A stretch of 64,000 bases of DNA from Acidobacteriaceae bacterium KBS 146. Lineage in GTDB: Bacteria > Acidobacteriota > Terriglobia > Terriglobales > Acidobacteriaceae. Each line of letters begins with the position of its first letter. The first letter of the stretch is position 1. Under the pieces are notes generated by a model. That model was given only the letters and a program-made list of their open reading frames with translations, ran no database searches and was not told the DNA's origin. The stretch covers positions 2,294,001-2,358,000 of the forward strand of contig JHVA01000001.1 of NCBI GenBank assembly GCA_000688615.1, written 5' to 3'. A program made the position numbers and the translations under genes. Shown in pieces: positions 27,898 to 35,836 of this stretch.

Positions 27898-27987
27898 GGA
27901 GGGATGTGTGAGTGGTTGAAACAGGCGGTCTTGAAAACCGCTTTGGTCGAAAGGCCAACGGGGGTTCGAATCCCTCTCCCTCCGCCA
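27898..27987 (+). tRNA. tRNA-Ser (anticodon UGA)
   Basis: Acceptor GGAGGGA (27898-27904) pairs with TCCCTCC (27977-27983); discriminator G and encoded CCA follow. The anticodon loop CTTGAAA holds TGA at 27932-27934 between GCGGT and ACCGC. A long variable arm (GGTCGAAAGGCC) and the TTCGAAT loop are typical of serine tRNA. Confidence 0.97.
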
Positions 27988-28405
27988 TTCCGTCTTCCCT
28001 CTGAAATCTTCCGGATAGACTGGCCGAAAACGTGAGATTTCGACGGTAAAACTGCGCTTCGCTGGAAGCGAGACTTCGACAGAGAATCTTGGGTTGCGAA
28101 GGCTCTTGTAGTCTAGATAAATCTATTTCTTGGACGAATACATCAACGGTTACGGACCCGTGGTTTCGTGGCACCCCACTCGTCCTCTGCATCATTCTCG
28201 TTTCTAACCGATATGTAGCTCCCCTCCAAGGCCGGGGCAATCCGTCTCCAGTCTGGGAATCCAGCGAGATTGTCGCGGCTCCCAAATCGAGCAACCTCAA
28301 TGAAGTGATCTAAGTTAGGTTCATAAACCCATTCGTCATACGGAACATCCTTTTTTCGCGAACATCCTGCGCACTCGCAATTGCGACTCCTTTATTGAGT
28401 CATCT
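27988..28405. other. Gene-poor stretch after the tRNA gene
   Basis: No convincing gene is seen. A reverse-strand frame across this stretch continues through the antisense of the tRNA and is a well-known type of false ORF. No tRNA 3' end duplication, which would mark an integrated element, was found in it. Confidence 0.6.
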
Positions 28406-29521
28406 TTACAGATGAAAGATTCGATCCGCTCCAAGCACGAGCGCCAGAGTGATCGCCGCAATTGCAATCTCGCCGGTGGCACCTACGATGAATGGTCGCA
28501 GTCCCTGTTTGCCAAGATCTTTCAGATTAGTTCGTAACCCAACCCCGGCGAAGGTGAGCAGGAAGGCCCAGCGTGAAAGATTTCCAAGTGCGGTCAATTG
28601 TCCCTTGCTAAAAGCTCCAACTGTAGCCAAGGCTGAGATCAGTAGAAAGCCGAGTACAAACTTCGGAAACTTCTTCCAGAGGAACTGTGACTTGTTCTCA
28701 ACCGTCGCAGCTTGACCTCTGCTCGACCAATAAAGTGCACAGCCAAGAACAACAAAGCCTATCAACGCATTGCGGCAGGTTTTGGCGAGCACAGCAAATT
28801 TACCCGCCGTATCTGAGTACAGCGCCCCCGCCGCTGTTGCTTCTGCGGTGTTATCCACCGCAAGTCCGGTCCACAGGCCATAAGCGTGATCGCTCATATG
28901 GAGGGCATGACCTACGAGCGGGAACACCAATAAGGAGATCGCTCCCAGAGCCAGAATCGCCGCTATTGCGGTAGACGAGTCCTCTTCATCAGCGTCGATT
29001 GCACCTTGTGTGGCGATAATTGCCGATACACCACAGATGGAAGAGCCGACAGCTAGCAAGGTGGTCAGCTTAGGACTCAGGCTAAATCGTCGCCCCAACA
29101 CAGTCATAAACGCCAGAGACAGGGTAAAAGCAACGATTACCAGCCCCAATGAAATCCCACCCAGCTTGAAAATATCTCCGAGAATGAAACGGGACCCCAG
29201 CAGAATGATGCCTGCCTTAAGCCAGAACTCATAGGTAGCGACACCTGAGCGAAAGATCTTCGGCAGACCAACAGTATTTGTGATGACGATGCCAAAGAGA
29301 ATCGCCCACAAGACATATTCGATATTCGGTAATGTCAGATGATTGGCTTTGCCATACCTGGCGATAGATTGTTCAATAAATTTTCCGGCGTAACCGACCA
29401 AGAATAGCAAGGCAATTCCCGGCAGCAGCCCTAGTGCTTCCCAGATATCCCGGGATTGAGGTTCTTTCGATTCCTGCGGCAACTCTGCCTGGAAGTTCGT
29501 TAACTGAGTGGATGAACTCAT
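28406..29521 (-). CDS. yeiH: YeiH/UPF0324-family putative sulfate (sulfite) exporter
   Basis: 371 residues with about ten membrane segments. Family features include GIVITNTVGLP, WLKAGIILLGSRFIL, the re-entrant-like LLAVGSSICGVSAIIAT and AFAGVGLRTNLKDLG-type C-terminal motif (FAGVGLRTNLKDLG). Members of this family are annotated as putative sulfate exporters and often lie near sulfur genes; the transported ion is not settled. It follows a 33-residue membrane protein gene by 38 bases, and that pair sits behind a leader with a CysCysCys uORF, which supports a sulfur role. Confidence 0.9.
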   Translation of the reverse strand: MSSSTQLTNFQAELPQESKEPQSRDIWEALGLLPGIALLFLVGYAGKFIEQSIARYGKANHLTLPNIEYVLWAILFGIVITNTVGLPKIFRSGVATYEFWLKAGIILLGSRFILGDIFKLGGISLGLVIVAFTLSLAFMTVLGRRFSLSPKLTTLLAVGSSICGVSAIIATQGAIDADEEDSSTAIAAILALGAISLLVFPLVGHALHMSDHAYGLWTGLAVDNTAEATAAGALYSDTAGKFAVLAKTCRNALIGFVVLGCALYWSSRGQAATVENKSQFLWKKFPKFVLGFLLISALATVGAFSKGQLTALGNLSRWAFLLTFAGVGLRTNLKDLGKQGLRPFIVGATGEIAIAAITLALVLGADRIFHL

Positions 29522-29559
29522 GTAGCTTGCTCCTTGGAGCTAGTTGAAGATTTTTGAAA

Positions 29560-29661
29560 TTACCAAGGGACGCTCTTGATAGCGCCGAGCCGTACGAGGA
29601 GCGCCAGAGCCAAAGAGAGGAGCACAGCCCAGGTATCACGCGAGAGAGTAGACTTCGGCAT
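29560..29661 (-). CDS. 33-residue single-span membrane protein upstream of yeiH
   Basis: ATG 29661 is preceded by CGGAG with an eight-base spacer. The product starts MPKSTLSRDTW, has one hydrophobic helix (AVLLSLALALLVRLGAI) and ends KSVPW. It lies 38 bases before the YeiH-type gene on the same strand, so it is probably its partner or a small subunit. I recognise no named family. Too short for standard gene calling. Confidence 0.62.
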   Translation of the reverse strand: MPKSTLSRDTWAVLLSLALALLVRLGAIKSVPW

Positions 29662-29746
29662 ACGATCAGCTCCGATGGAAACACAATACGCAGACGGAAT
29701 TGGTAAACAGATCAGCGGGGGTTAGAAGCTATCAAGGTAAATACAA

Positions 29747-29806
29747 CTAGCGACAACAACAGGCCGCGATTTGGCCGGAGGTCACGAGTTGGAAGATAGG
29801 AATCAT
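29747..29806 (-). CDS. Cys-rich leader peptide before the yeiH unit
   Basis: A 19-codon uORF, MIPIFQLVTSGQIAACCCR, with three consecutive Cys codons (TGT TGT TGT, 29753-29761) one codon before the stop. ATG 29806 lies eight bases after a -10-like TATGCT, so the message is likely leaderless. The stop is 85 bases before the 33-residue protein gene. Just after the stop, TAGCTTC (minus strand, 29725-29731) can pair with the GGAGCTG ribosome-binding region (29667-29673), with two G-U pairs. Stalling at Cys codons could change that pairing. Confidence 0.62.
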   Translation of the reverse strand: MIPIFQLVTSGQIAACCCR

Positions 29807-29814
29807 TCGTGATG

Positions 29815-29842
29815 AGCATACCTGAATTTGCTCTCGTTCCAA
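29815..29842 (-). promoter_or_regulatory. Promoter of the yeiH unit
   Basis: On the minus strand TTGGAA (29837-29842), 16 bases, TATGCT (29815-29820). The start point would fall at or next to the uORF ATG. Confidence 0.45.
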
Positions 29843-29875
29843 TGTTAAAAATAAGAATTCTTCGTCACTCATTCT

Positions 29876-32800
29876 CTAAAAAAGGAGCTTTATCGCTATC
29901 TGGTTGTTTCTTGCCTGACCGGCGGTAGATATCTGGCCGAAAGATGCATTTCCTACCTGAGCGTTAGGTGCCCCAAATGCCGGGGTATTCGTTAAGTTGA
30001 ATGACTCCAATCGAATCTGCGCTGTAAGACCTTCATGGACTACAAGATTTTTATGTACGGAAAGATCCAGATTGAAGGAACCCGGAGCGCGGAGAAGATT
30101 TCGACCTGCGTTGCCGTACGTGTAGGGAGCGTTTTTAACAAAGGCCGTGGTATTGAACCATCTTTGCGGAGTTGGATGGTCAAGATGCCAGTCACCTACA
30201 ACATTAGGACGATCGTTCTGCCCCGTATTTGCAGGATTTCCATTCACCGTGAGATTGACCGGAAAACCCGAGTTTACGACCACGATCGGACTGATGCTCC
30301 ACCCAGCAAGGAACGCATCCGTGGTTCGCCCCCAGTCTCCTCCGAAGCGCTGACCGCGCCCAAAAGGCAGGGCGATGACAGAGCTTCCGACAAAGTGATG
30401 ACGCATATCCTGGGTAGTGGCTGCTCTCTCAGCCAGGATGTTATTAGGATCCTGCATCCCGGCGATGTCCCCAATCCCAATAGTCTTCGAATATCCGTAG
30501 GACGCTAAAAGGGTCACACCCTTGGCATAACGCTTTTCGGCTTTTACCTGCAGACCTTGAAACTGGCTCCATCCGTCTTTCTGTATGCGAACGACATCGG
30601 CAAGCGTCGTAGACGTCGTGATTCCAGGAATCACGACGTGGGTAAACTTCCGGCGCGAATTGATATTGCCGGGGCCCGGAGGGGCTGGATTACCGTCGAT
30701 CTGGCGCCAGTTGTGATCGAACTTATTGGCGAAATAGCCGATCTCAAGCAGAATGTCGCCCGGAAGCTGCCGCTGTAAGTTTAGATTCCACTGCTGCGCA
30801 ATGGGAGATGTAGCTCTGCGAGCATAGGAGACGAGAGTGACGTTTGAGGCATTTGCAAGCGAGAGGGTGCCGTCAGGAAAGCCATTCTTCAGAAAGAGAG
30901 AAGGCACCTTGGGATCGGTGCTGAGATTGACGCGAAGCGTATTGGGAGGATTGATCTCAAGCGACTGCATCCCTCCCAGCGTGATCAGGTTGGAATAAAA
31001 GATTCCATACCCGGCGCGGAGCACGGTCTTTCCTCCCGGAAGAGCGTATACAAGACCAAATCGTGGACCGATGTTTCCGTACGGAATTCCTTGAAGTGCG
31101 CGTGACGCTCTGCCCGATCCTTCTGCACCGGCCAGAACAATCCGCGGGTTTGCGGGATCTGTATCCATATCGAAATTCGCAATGGCATCGAACTTATCGA
31201 CAGCAGGAGGACTGAGTTCGTAACGCACTCCCATATTGAGGGTGAGATCACGCCTCACCTTCCAATCGTCCTGGAGGAACAGGTGGGTATACTGCGTACG
31301 AAAATTCAATTTAGCGCGAAGGGAGACGCTTTCGGAGGAAGCATATCCTCGCAGGAAGTCTGCCAAGGGATTGCCGGAATACTGGCCATTGAAGTTGAAG
31401 ATGCCGGCGCTTCGTTGTGCGCTATTGAAGTTGGTCTGAAGCCAGTAGAGTTGGACACCCGTTTTGATGGTATGCTGACCGCGTGTCCAGGTCAGATCAC
31501 CGGCGACCTGACGATTCTGACTTCCATCCATGTTTGGGACATTGGTAATTCCGATGCTTTGGAATCCAGTGATCACGACCTGAGAGAATCCCGGAATATC
31601 CGCCGGGACGCCAGGAATTCCAACAGACGTTAAGGACTGCTTCGGCAGTTCATTGATCCAGTTGAGATAGTTCCACCCTACTCGAAGCGAGGTGATGAGA
31701 TTAGGACGCCACACGCGATTATGCCCAAGAACAAAGCTTCTGGCATCGTCCCGTTCTGCTCCGCCTCCTGCGTAGTAGCCTTGCCCTGCAAGGGGAGGAA
31801 ATGGAGAGACAGCTCCATTACGCGTCTGCTGAGAACTATAGCGAAAATAGAGACTCTGCGAATCGCTGAGGATGTGGTCCAGGCGCGCGTCCCATCGATA
31901 AGGATCCTGCGGCTGAGGGCTGTTATAGACGTAGTTATTTGTAGCCGCGTTCGTTGTAGGCAGAGGATAAAATGCGATAACGCTTCGGGCGATTGGATCT
32001 ATCTGGCTGTCCGGTACGGTTACGTTCCCCAGTATTCCCTGGCGCTGCGCTGCCGTCGGCACAGTGCTGACCGTTGTGATGCCCTGACGAATACGAGCAA
32101 CTTCGAAGTCGCCAAACAGGAAGGTCCGGTCTTTTACAACCGGACCTCCAATCGACACGCCAAACTGGTTTCTCTTGTAAGGCGCCTTGGTTGTAGCGAA
32201 GTAGTTCTTGGCATCCAGCACTTCGTTTCGCAAGAACTCAAATGCCGTACCGTGAATCTGATTTGTCCCGGACTTCAAAGACGCGCTGATTACGCCTGAG
32301 GATGACCTTCCGAATTCGGCCGAGTAGCTGTTCGTGACAACCTTGAACTCCTGGATCGCATCTATTGAGGGCTTGATGATCTCCTTCTGCCCGGAATGCC
32401 CCGTTGATATCTGCTGATTATTGTTGTCAAGGCCATCAAGCAGAAACGCAGCCTGACTTCCTGCCTGCCCTCCGATACTGATGCCACCTGATGAATTCGC
32501 CGAGGGGACCGTTCCCGCCGAGAGGGATGCAAGCTGAAGATAATCACGCCCGTTCAAGGGGAGATCGACAATCTGTCTGTTTGTAATCACAGTTCCCACA
32601 GAGGAGTCGGAAGTCTGCAGAAGGGGCGGCTGATCGACCACGCTGACGGTATCCGAAGATTCGCCTATCGCCAATTTCGCATCTATCTCACGAACATCGC
32701 CGAGACTGAGATTGATCCCGCCCTGCTGAAACTCTTTAAATCCATCCGCCGTTACCGATAAGACATACTCACCGATTCTAAGAGGAGGAGTACGATAGCG

Positions 32801-32983
32801 TCCCTCATTGTCGGTGATGATAGTAGTCTTCGCTTGTGTAGCGACATGGGTCAAAACAACCGTAGCGTGCGATATAAAGGCCTGGCTTGAATCAACAACA
32901 GTGCCGACAACAATCGCATCGTTAGCACCCTGGGCGAACACAAGCGACGAAGTGATCAGGAACAAAAGACCGAAAAAGCGCAT
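29876..32983 (-). CDS. TonB-dependent receptor, Oar-like, preceded by Cys uORF
   Basis: 1,035 residues: signal peptide (FFGLLFLITSSLVFA, then QGANDAIVVG), carboxypeptidase-regulatory-like domain (VVDSSQAFISHATVVLTHVA), plug (NRQIVDLPLNGRDYLQLASL, FLLDGLDNNNQ) and barrel ending IKLLF. It closely resembles the receptor at 38062-41307 in the plug (LPLNGRDYLQLA against LPLNGRDYMQLA) and barrel end, so the two are recent paralogues or parallel receptors for related substrates. ATG 32983 follows AAGGAAAC. The gene forms its own unit behind a CysCys uORF at 33062-33109. Confidence 0.94.
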   Translation of the reverse strand: MRFFGLLFLITSSLVFAQGANDAIVVGTVVDSSQAFISHATVVLTHVATQAKTTIITDNEGRYRTPPLRIGEYVLSVTADGFKEFQQGGINLSLGDVREIDAKLAIGESSDTVSVVDQPPLLQTSDSSVGTVITNRQIVDLPLNGRDYLQLASLSAGTVPSANSSGGISIGGQAGSQAAFLLDGLDNNNQQISTGHSGQKEIIKPSIDAIQEFKVVTNSYSAEFGRSSSGVISASLKSGTNQIHGTAFEFLRNEVLDAKNYFATTKAPYKRNQFGVSIGGPVVKDRTFLFGDFEVARIRQGITTVSTVPTAAQRQGILGNVTVPDSQIDPIARSVIAFYPLPTTNAATNNYVYNSPQPQDPYRWDARLDHILSDSQSLYFRYSSQQTRNGAVSPFPPLAGQGYYAGGGAERDDARSFVLGHNRVWRPNLITSLRVGWNYLNWINELPKQSLTSVGIPGVPADIPGFSQVVITGFQSIGITNVPNMDGSQNRQVAGDLTWTRGQHTIKTGVQLYWLQTNFNSAQRSAGIFNFNGQYSGNPLADFLRGYASSESVSLRAKLNFRTQYTHLFLQDDWKVRRDLTLNMGVRYELSPPAVDKFDAIANFDMDTDPANPRIVLAGAEGSGRASRALQGIPYGNIGPRFGLVYALPGGKTVLRAGYGIFYSNLITLGGMQSLEINPPNTLRVNLSTDPKVPSLFLKNGFPDGTLSLANASNVTLVSYARRATSPIAQQWNLNLQRQLPGDILLEIGYFANKFDHNWRQIDGNPAPPGPGNINSRRKFTHVVIPGITTSTTLADVVRIQKDGWSQFQGLQVKAEKRYAKGVTLLASYGYSKTIGIGDIAGMQDPNNILAERAATTQDMRHHFVGSSVIALPFGRGQRFGGDWGRTTDAFLAGWSISPIVVVNSGFPVNLTVNGNPANTGQNDRPNVVGDWHLDHPTPQRWFNTTAFVKNAPYTYGNAGRNLLRAPGSFNLDLSVHKNLVVHEGLTAQIRLESFNLTNTPAFGAPNAQVGNASFGQISTAGQARNNQIAIKLLF

Positions 32984-33061
32984 AAGTTTCCTTGAGCTGT
33001 ATCAACCAGCAGCCCCGATTTGATGATGTGTCAGACAACAAAAAGAGAGGGAAGGATGTAG

Positions 33062-33109
33062 TTATCGACAACAGCGCCGAAGATTTGATGGCAGCGTAGA
33101 GATATTCAT
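33062..33109 (-). CDS. Cys-rich leader peptide before the second TonB receptor
   Basis: A 15-codon uORF, MNISTLPSNLRRCCR, with two consecutive TGT codons (33068-33073) one codon before the stop. ATG 33109 lies seven bases after a weak -10-like TAACTT. The stop is 78 bases upstream of the receptor ATG at 32983. TCCTT soon after the stop could pair with AAGGA of the receptor ribosome-binding site (five bases only). The likeness to the other four uORFs is in the Cys run near the stop and the short distance from the -10 box. Confidence 0.58.
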   Translation of the reverse strand: MNISTLPSNLRRCCR

Positions 33110-33211
33110 ATATGCGAAGTTACCCAATATGAAAAAGTTGGAATGCTATGAAGACGAGGACAGATCTCATCAAATTAGCGAGTTTTCAATGATCACCGTC
33201 CTCTTCTCCTA

Positions 33212-33694
33212 TCACTTCAAAACATCTTTGATCTCTGAGAGGCCGAAGGCAGCACAAGCTTCGTCTTTATCGCCGCCTGGAGCTCCACTGACACCGATAG
33301 CCCCAATTACCTCATCGCCTATGCGGATAGGGATGCCACCGGCTGCTGCAACGACTCCTTCAATGACAGGCGCAGGGCCTGTCCGCTTGGCCTGGGCCTC
33401 CGCATATTCTGCGGAGCTCCTTTTGAAGGTCAGCGATGTATAAGCTTTACGGCGACTGTGTTCAAGCGTATGGGGACCAGTCCCATCTCCACGCAGCTGC
33501 AGCTTAACGCTTCCACTTGCGTCCAGGATGGAGAGGCTGATCCTATAGCCTTGGGAACCGCATTTTTCAGCCGTGGCCTGAGCGACCTTCAAAGCAGCGC
33601 CGGCTGAGAGTGAGCGTTGGGTTGTCAGCCCTTGTCCAATACCCATTCCCGATGAAAGAGAGAAAAGTAAGACGAAACCAAGCTCGTGCCTCAA
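33212..33694 (-). CDS. GlcG/HbpS-family protein, exported
   Basis: 160 residues. A short hydrophobic N-terminus (FVLLFSLSSGMGIGQG) is followed by the GlcG/HbpS domain: LSAGAALKVAQATAEKCG, SLSILDASGSVKLQLRGDG and the Gly-rich end GGIPIRIGDEVIGAIGVSGA. HbpS binds haem and senses redox stress, while GlcG-like proteins have no fixed role, so haem binding is only a possibility. TTG 33694 overlaps the stop of the rhodanese-fold gene (ATTGA), with AGGAG upstream. The last gene of the eight-gene unit that starts with a TonB receptor. Confidence 0.85.
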   Translation of the reverse strand: MRHELGFVLLFSLSSGMGIGQGLTTQRSLSAGAALKVAQATAEKCGSQGYRISLSILDASGSVKLQLRGDGTGPHTLEHSRRKAYTSLTFKRSSAEYAEAQAKRTGPAPVIEGVVAAAGGIPIRIGDEVIGAIGVSGAPGGDKDEACAAFGLSEIKDVLK

Positions 33695-34158
33695 TTTGCC
33701 GCTCCTGTTCCGGTAGTTTTCGGCGCAGGCGCTTTGATGTGAACAATCGTTCCACCTTCCTGCTCGTAGGTTTGCGCACCAACAGCTCCGAGAATCTGCA
33801 CTCCATTGGCTTCTAACCGATCCCCGGCCTTTACGGCGCGTGCTGCGTGGTTCGATACGGTGATGACCTTCGCTCCCTTTGGAATGTGCTGCCAGTACTT
33901 GTCGATATCAGCAAATTGAATCGAGAGATATACGGGAAAGCCACCGATATTCGTGATCTCATCCGGTCGGCGAAGGTCGAGCAGAATCACGTCTGGATTA
34001 GAAGCCGTTACCTCATCAAACTCCTGTTTCGTGAATACTTTTGTCTTACCCACAGGCGCAGCATGGGTGTTGGCTATGTTCGCCGCCTGCTGGGCGAACA
34101 TAGCGGAAGGAACGAGAATGGAAGCGAGAAGAATAGATCGAGTAAATGACTGAATCAT
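33691..34158 (-). CDS. Exported rhodanese-fold protein lacking the active-site Cys
   Basis: 155 residues with a signal peptide (SILLASILVPSAMFA, then QQAANI). The rhodanese fold is seen in TKQEFDEVTASNPDVILLDLRRPDE and the later KVITVSNHAARAVKAGDRLEANG. In active sulfurtransferases the loop here is C-R-x-G-x-R; this protein has S-N-H-A-A-R, without Cys. So it cannot carry a persulfide in the usual way and is more likely a binding domain. ATG 34158 has GGAGG five bases upstream, so the longer open frame to 34551 is rejected. Confidence 0.85.
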   Translation of the reverse strand: MIQSFTRSILLASILVPSAMFAQQAANIANTHAAPVGKTKVFTKQEFDEVTASNPDVILLDLRRPDEITNIGGFPVYLSIQFADIDKYWQHIPKGAKVITVSNHAARAVKAGDRLEANGVQILGAVGAQTYEQEGGTIVHIKAPAPKTTGTGAAN

Positions 34159-34232
34159 CGATACCTCCGAAACTAAATGAGTGTGATCATGCGTGGATGG
34201 GAGTACCCGCATATGCTCGGATACAAAAATGT

Positions 34233-34703
34233 CTACACAAAACCGATAGCGCGGCCAGCGACTCCGATACTGAACCACAACAGCAATGAGATAACGGCAG
34301 CGAGACGAGCTACGGTACGCACGCTTCCTTCTTTGTCGCCACGTGAAACCTTCCATTGCACAGCAAAGTGAAAGAGCAGCGCGACAATGAAGAGATACAT
34401 CTTCAATCGAAAAGCGGGATTGTAGTAGTAGCGCACCGGACCTGATGCGACCATCAGGAAGCCTGAGACCGTCATCGCCAACATTCCTAGGCCAGCAAGA
34501 GGCAATAGAGCGCGGGCGACTTGCGCCTCTGGCTGAGACCTGAAACTCCATCCCAGCATGCGGAGGTCAAAATAGAGAATGGCGCCACCTGAAACAGACA
34601 ACGCTAACAGATGAACTATCTCGATAATCGCAAATGCCCATTGCGACTGATTGAGGGCGATGCTGAAATGAGTGGACGCAAGCCAGCGAAAAAGGGTCAG
34701 CAT
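34233..34703 (-). CDS. DUF6644-type four-helix membrane protein, copy 2
   Basis: 156 residues with four hydrophobic helices (AFAIIEIVHLLALSVSGGAIL, ALLPLAGLGMLAMTVSGFLMV, MYLFIVALLFHFAVQW, AAVISLLLWFSIGVAGRAIGF). A His in the first helix and a His in the third could ligate haem, as in small cytochrome b-like membrane proteins, but this is a guess. It is a paralogue of the gene just upstream (shared SxWAFxIIExxHxLA and GRxIxxx end). Both lie in the operon behind a TonB receptor. Confidence 0.8.
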   Translation of the reverse strand: MLTLFRWLASTHFSIALNQSQWAFAIIEIVHLLALSVSGGAILYFDLRMLGWSFRSQPEAQVARALLPLAGLGMLAMTVSGFLMVASGPVRYYYNPAFRLKMYLFIVALLFHFAVQWKVSRGDKEGSVRTVARLAAVISLLLWFSIGVAGRAIGFV

Positions 34704-34718
34704 AAATAAGTTCTGCCT

Positions 34719-35213
34719 CTAGTGGATGTATGCAATCATGCGTCCGGCGATGATGATGCCGGCCCACAGAATGAGAGAAGTCCAGGCGGCAGCGCGCGCT
34801 CTCCAAGGTGCAACCGGCGCGAGATCCCAACTGTTAACAGAGCGAAAGATCGTCAGGTGAAAGATAAGGGGATTGAGCCCTACAAGCAGAAGCAAGACCA
34901 GCTTGCTGCGAAAAGCCAGATTGCCATAATTCTGTTTTGCTTCGGCGATAGAGAGCAACAGGCCCGACAAGAACATGATGGCGAATCCGATCCACGTCCA
35001 GCGCAGAACCGCATGCGCGATCTTCGATACGGGCTCATGTCTCATAAGGATTCCCAGTAAGCGCAGATCAAATAACGCAATCGAGCCGACCAGCAGGGCT
35101 ATCGCCAGAACATGGATACTCTCGATGATGGGAAAAGCCCACAGCGATTTCTGGATTGATGTGGATAAGCTCGTTGAGGAGATCCACTCGCATATGTGTT
35201 GCAAAGAAGGCAT
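34719..35213 (-). CDS. DUF6644-type four-helix membrane protein, copy 1
   Basis: 164 residues with four membrane helices (WAFPIIESIHVLAIALLVGSIAL, WTWIGFAIMFLSGLLLSI, SKLVLLLLVGLNPLIFHLTI, AAAWTSLILWAGIIIAGRMIAYI). It pairs with the neighbouring paralogue 15 bases downstream and the two may form a heterodimer. His residues occur in helices one and three, as in its partner. The family has no known function; the operon context points to a cell-envelope process. Confidence 0.8.
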   Translation of the reverse strand: MPSLQHICEWISSTSLSTSIQKSLWAFPIIESIHVLAIALLVGSIALFDLRLLGILMRHEPVSKIAHAVLRWTWIGFAIMFLSGLLLSIAEAKQNYGNLAFRSKLVLLLLVGLNPLIFHLTIFRSVNSWDLAPVAPWRARAAAWTSLILWAGIIIAGRMIAYIH

Positions 35214-35225
35214 ATCCTGCTGCTC

Positions 35226-35810
35226 CTACGGTTTCGCAGATGGTTTGATTCTGTCCCGAGTCTGCGCCTTCAAGGTGTCTTCGTTCGGCGGATAGCAAGG
35301 TTTTACTGTGCAGGGGTTCTCATTCGTAGCAGTAGTTCTCAGATAGTTATGAAAGAAATTTGCATCTCCTGGAACGAGGAACAGCTTCGCCTGCCGGCCT
35401 AACGCATATTCATCGGTAGTCGGGATAATGCGGGATGGCTCGACGCCCAGCCATTTGGTCAGATATGCCTTGGTATTGACGGCGCGGTAAGCTGCGACAT
35501 CTTCAAATCGGATGTCTTCACCGGATTCATCTTCGACTGCTCGTTCCATGCCATGATCTTTCTCTTCATGGTCAAGAATCGGATGAGATGTTCCAACGAT
35601 GACAAGATTCTTCGAAGGATCCTGCTTGAGCCGCTGCGCTGCTTGTTCCAGGCAGCTTAAGGCATCATCTTCAACCCGCGCCGGCTGCTTCGTGTTTTTG
35701 TCAAAAGCGATTGTGCAGACGGGCTTTACCGCCGGATCGAGTGGCAACCTCTGAGCAACTGCGTTCGCCACTGCGGCTGCGACAACACCGGCGATCCATA
35801 GATAATTCAT
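35226..35810 (-). CDS. OmpA-like periplasmic protein
   Basis: 194 residues with a signal peptide (YLWIAGVVAAAVANAVAQ). The region CTIAFDKNTKQPARVEDDALSC..LEQAAQRLKQ and NLVIVGTSH, then AAYRAVNTKAYLTKWLGVEPSRI resembles the OmpA C-terminal peptidoglycan-associating domain (strand, helix with A..RA..V..YL, G(V/I)..SRI). The core N(x)2LS.RR motif of OmpA is degenerate. Four Cys residues may form disulfides. It is 12 bases upstream of the first DUF6644 gene in the operon. Confidence 0.65.
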   Translation of the reverse strand: MNYLWIAGVVAAAVANAVAQRLPLDPAVKPVCTIAFDKNTKQPARVEDDALSCLEQAAQRLKQDPSKNLVIVGTSHPILDHEEKDHGMERAVEDESGEDIRFEDVAAYRAVNTKAYLTKWLGVEPSRIIPTTDEYALGRQAKLFLVPGDANFFHNYLRTTATNENPCTVKPCYPPNEDTLKAQTRDRIKPSAKP

Positions 35811-35836
35811 TTTCTCCTCCCTTTCTTTTCCATTCG

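Noticed and set aside
27872..28300. 142-codon reverse-strand ORF overlapping the tRNA-Ser gene
   Set aside because: Its C-terminal part is antisense tRNA (the GEGFEPPL type), a frequent annotation artefact.
34159..34551. Long N-terminal extension of the rhodanese-fold gene
   Set aside because: It is antisense to the DUF6644 region in part, lacks a ribosome binding site, and ATG 34158 has GGAGG and starts a signal peptide.
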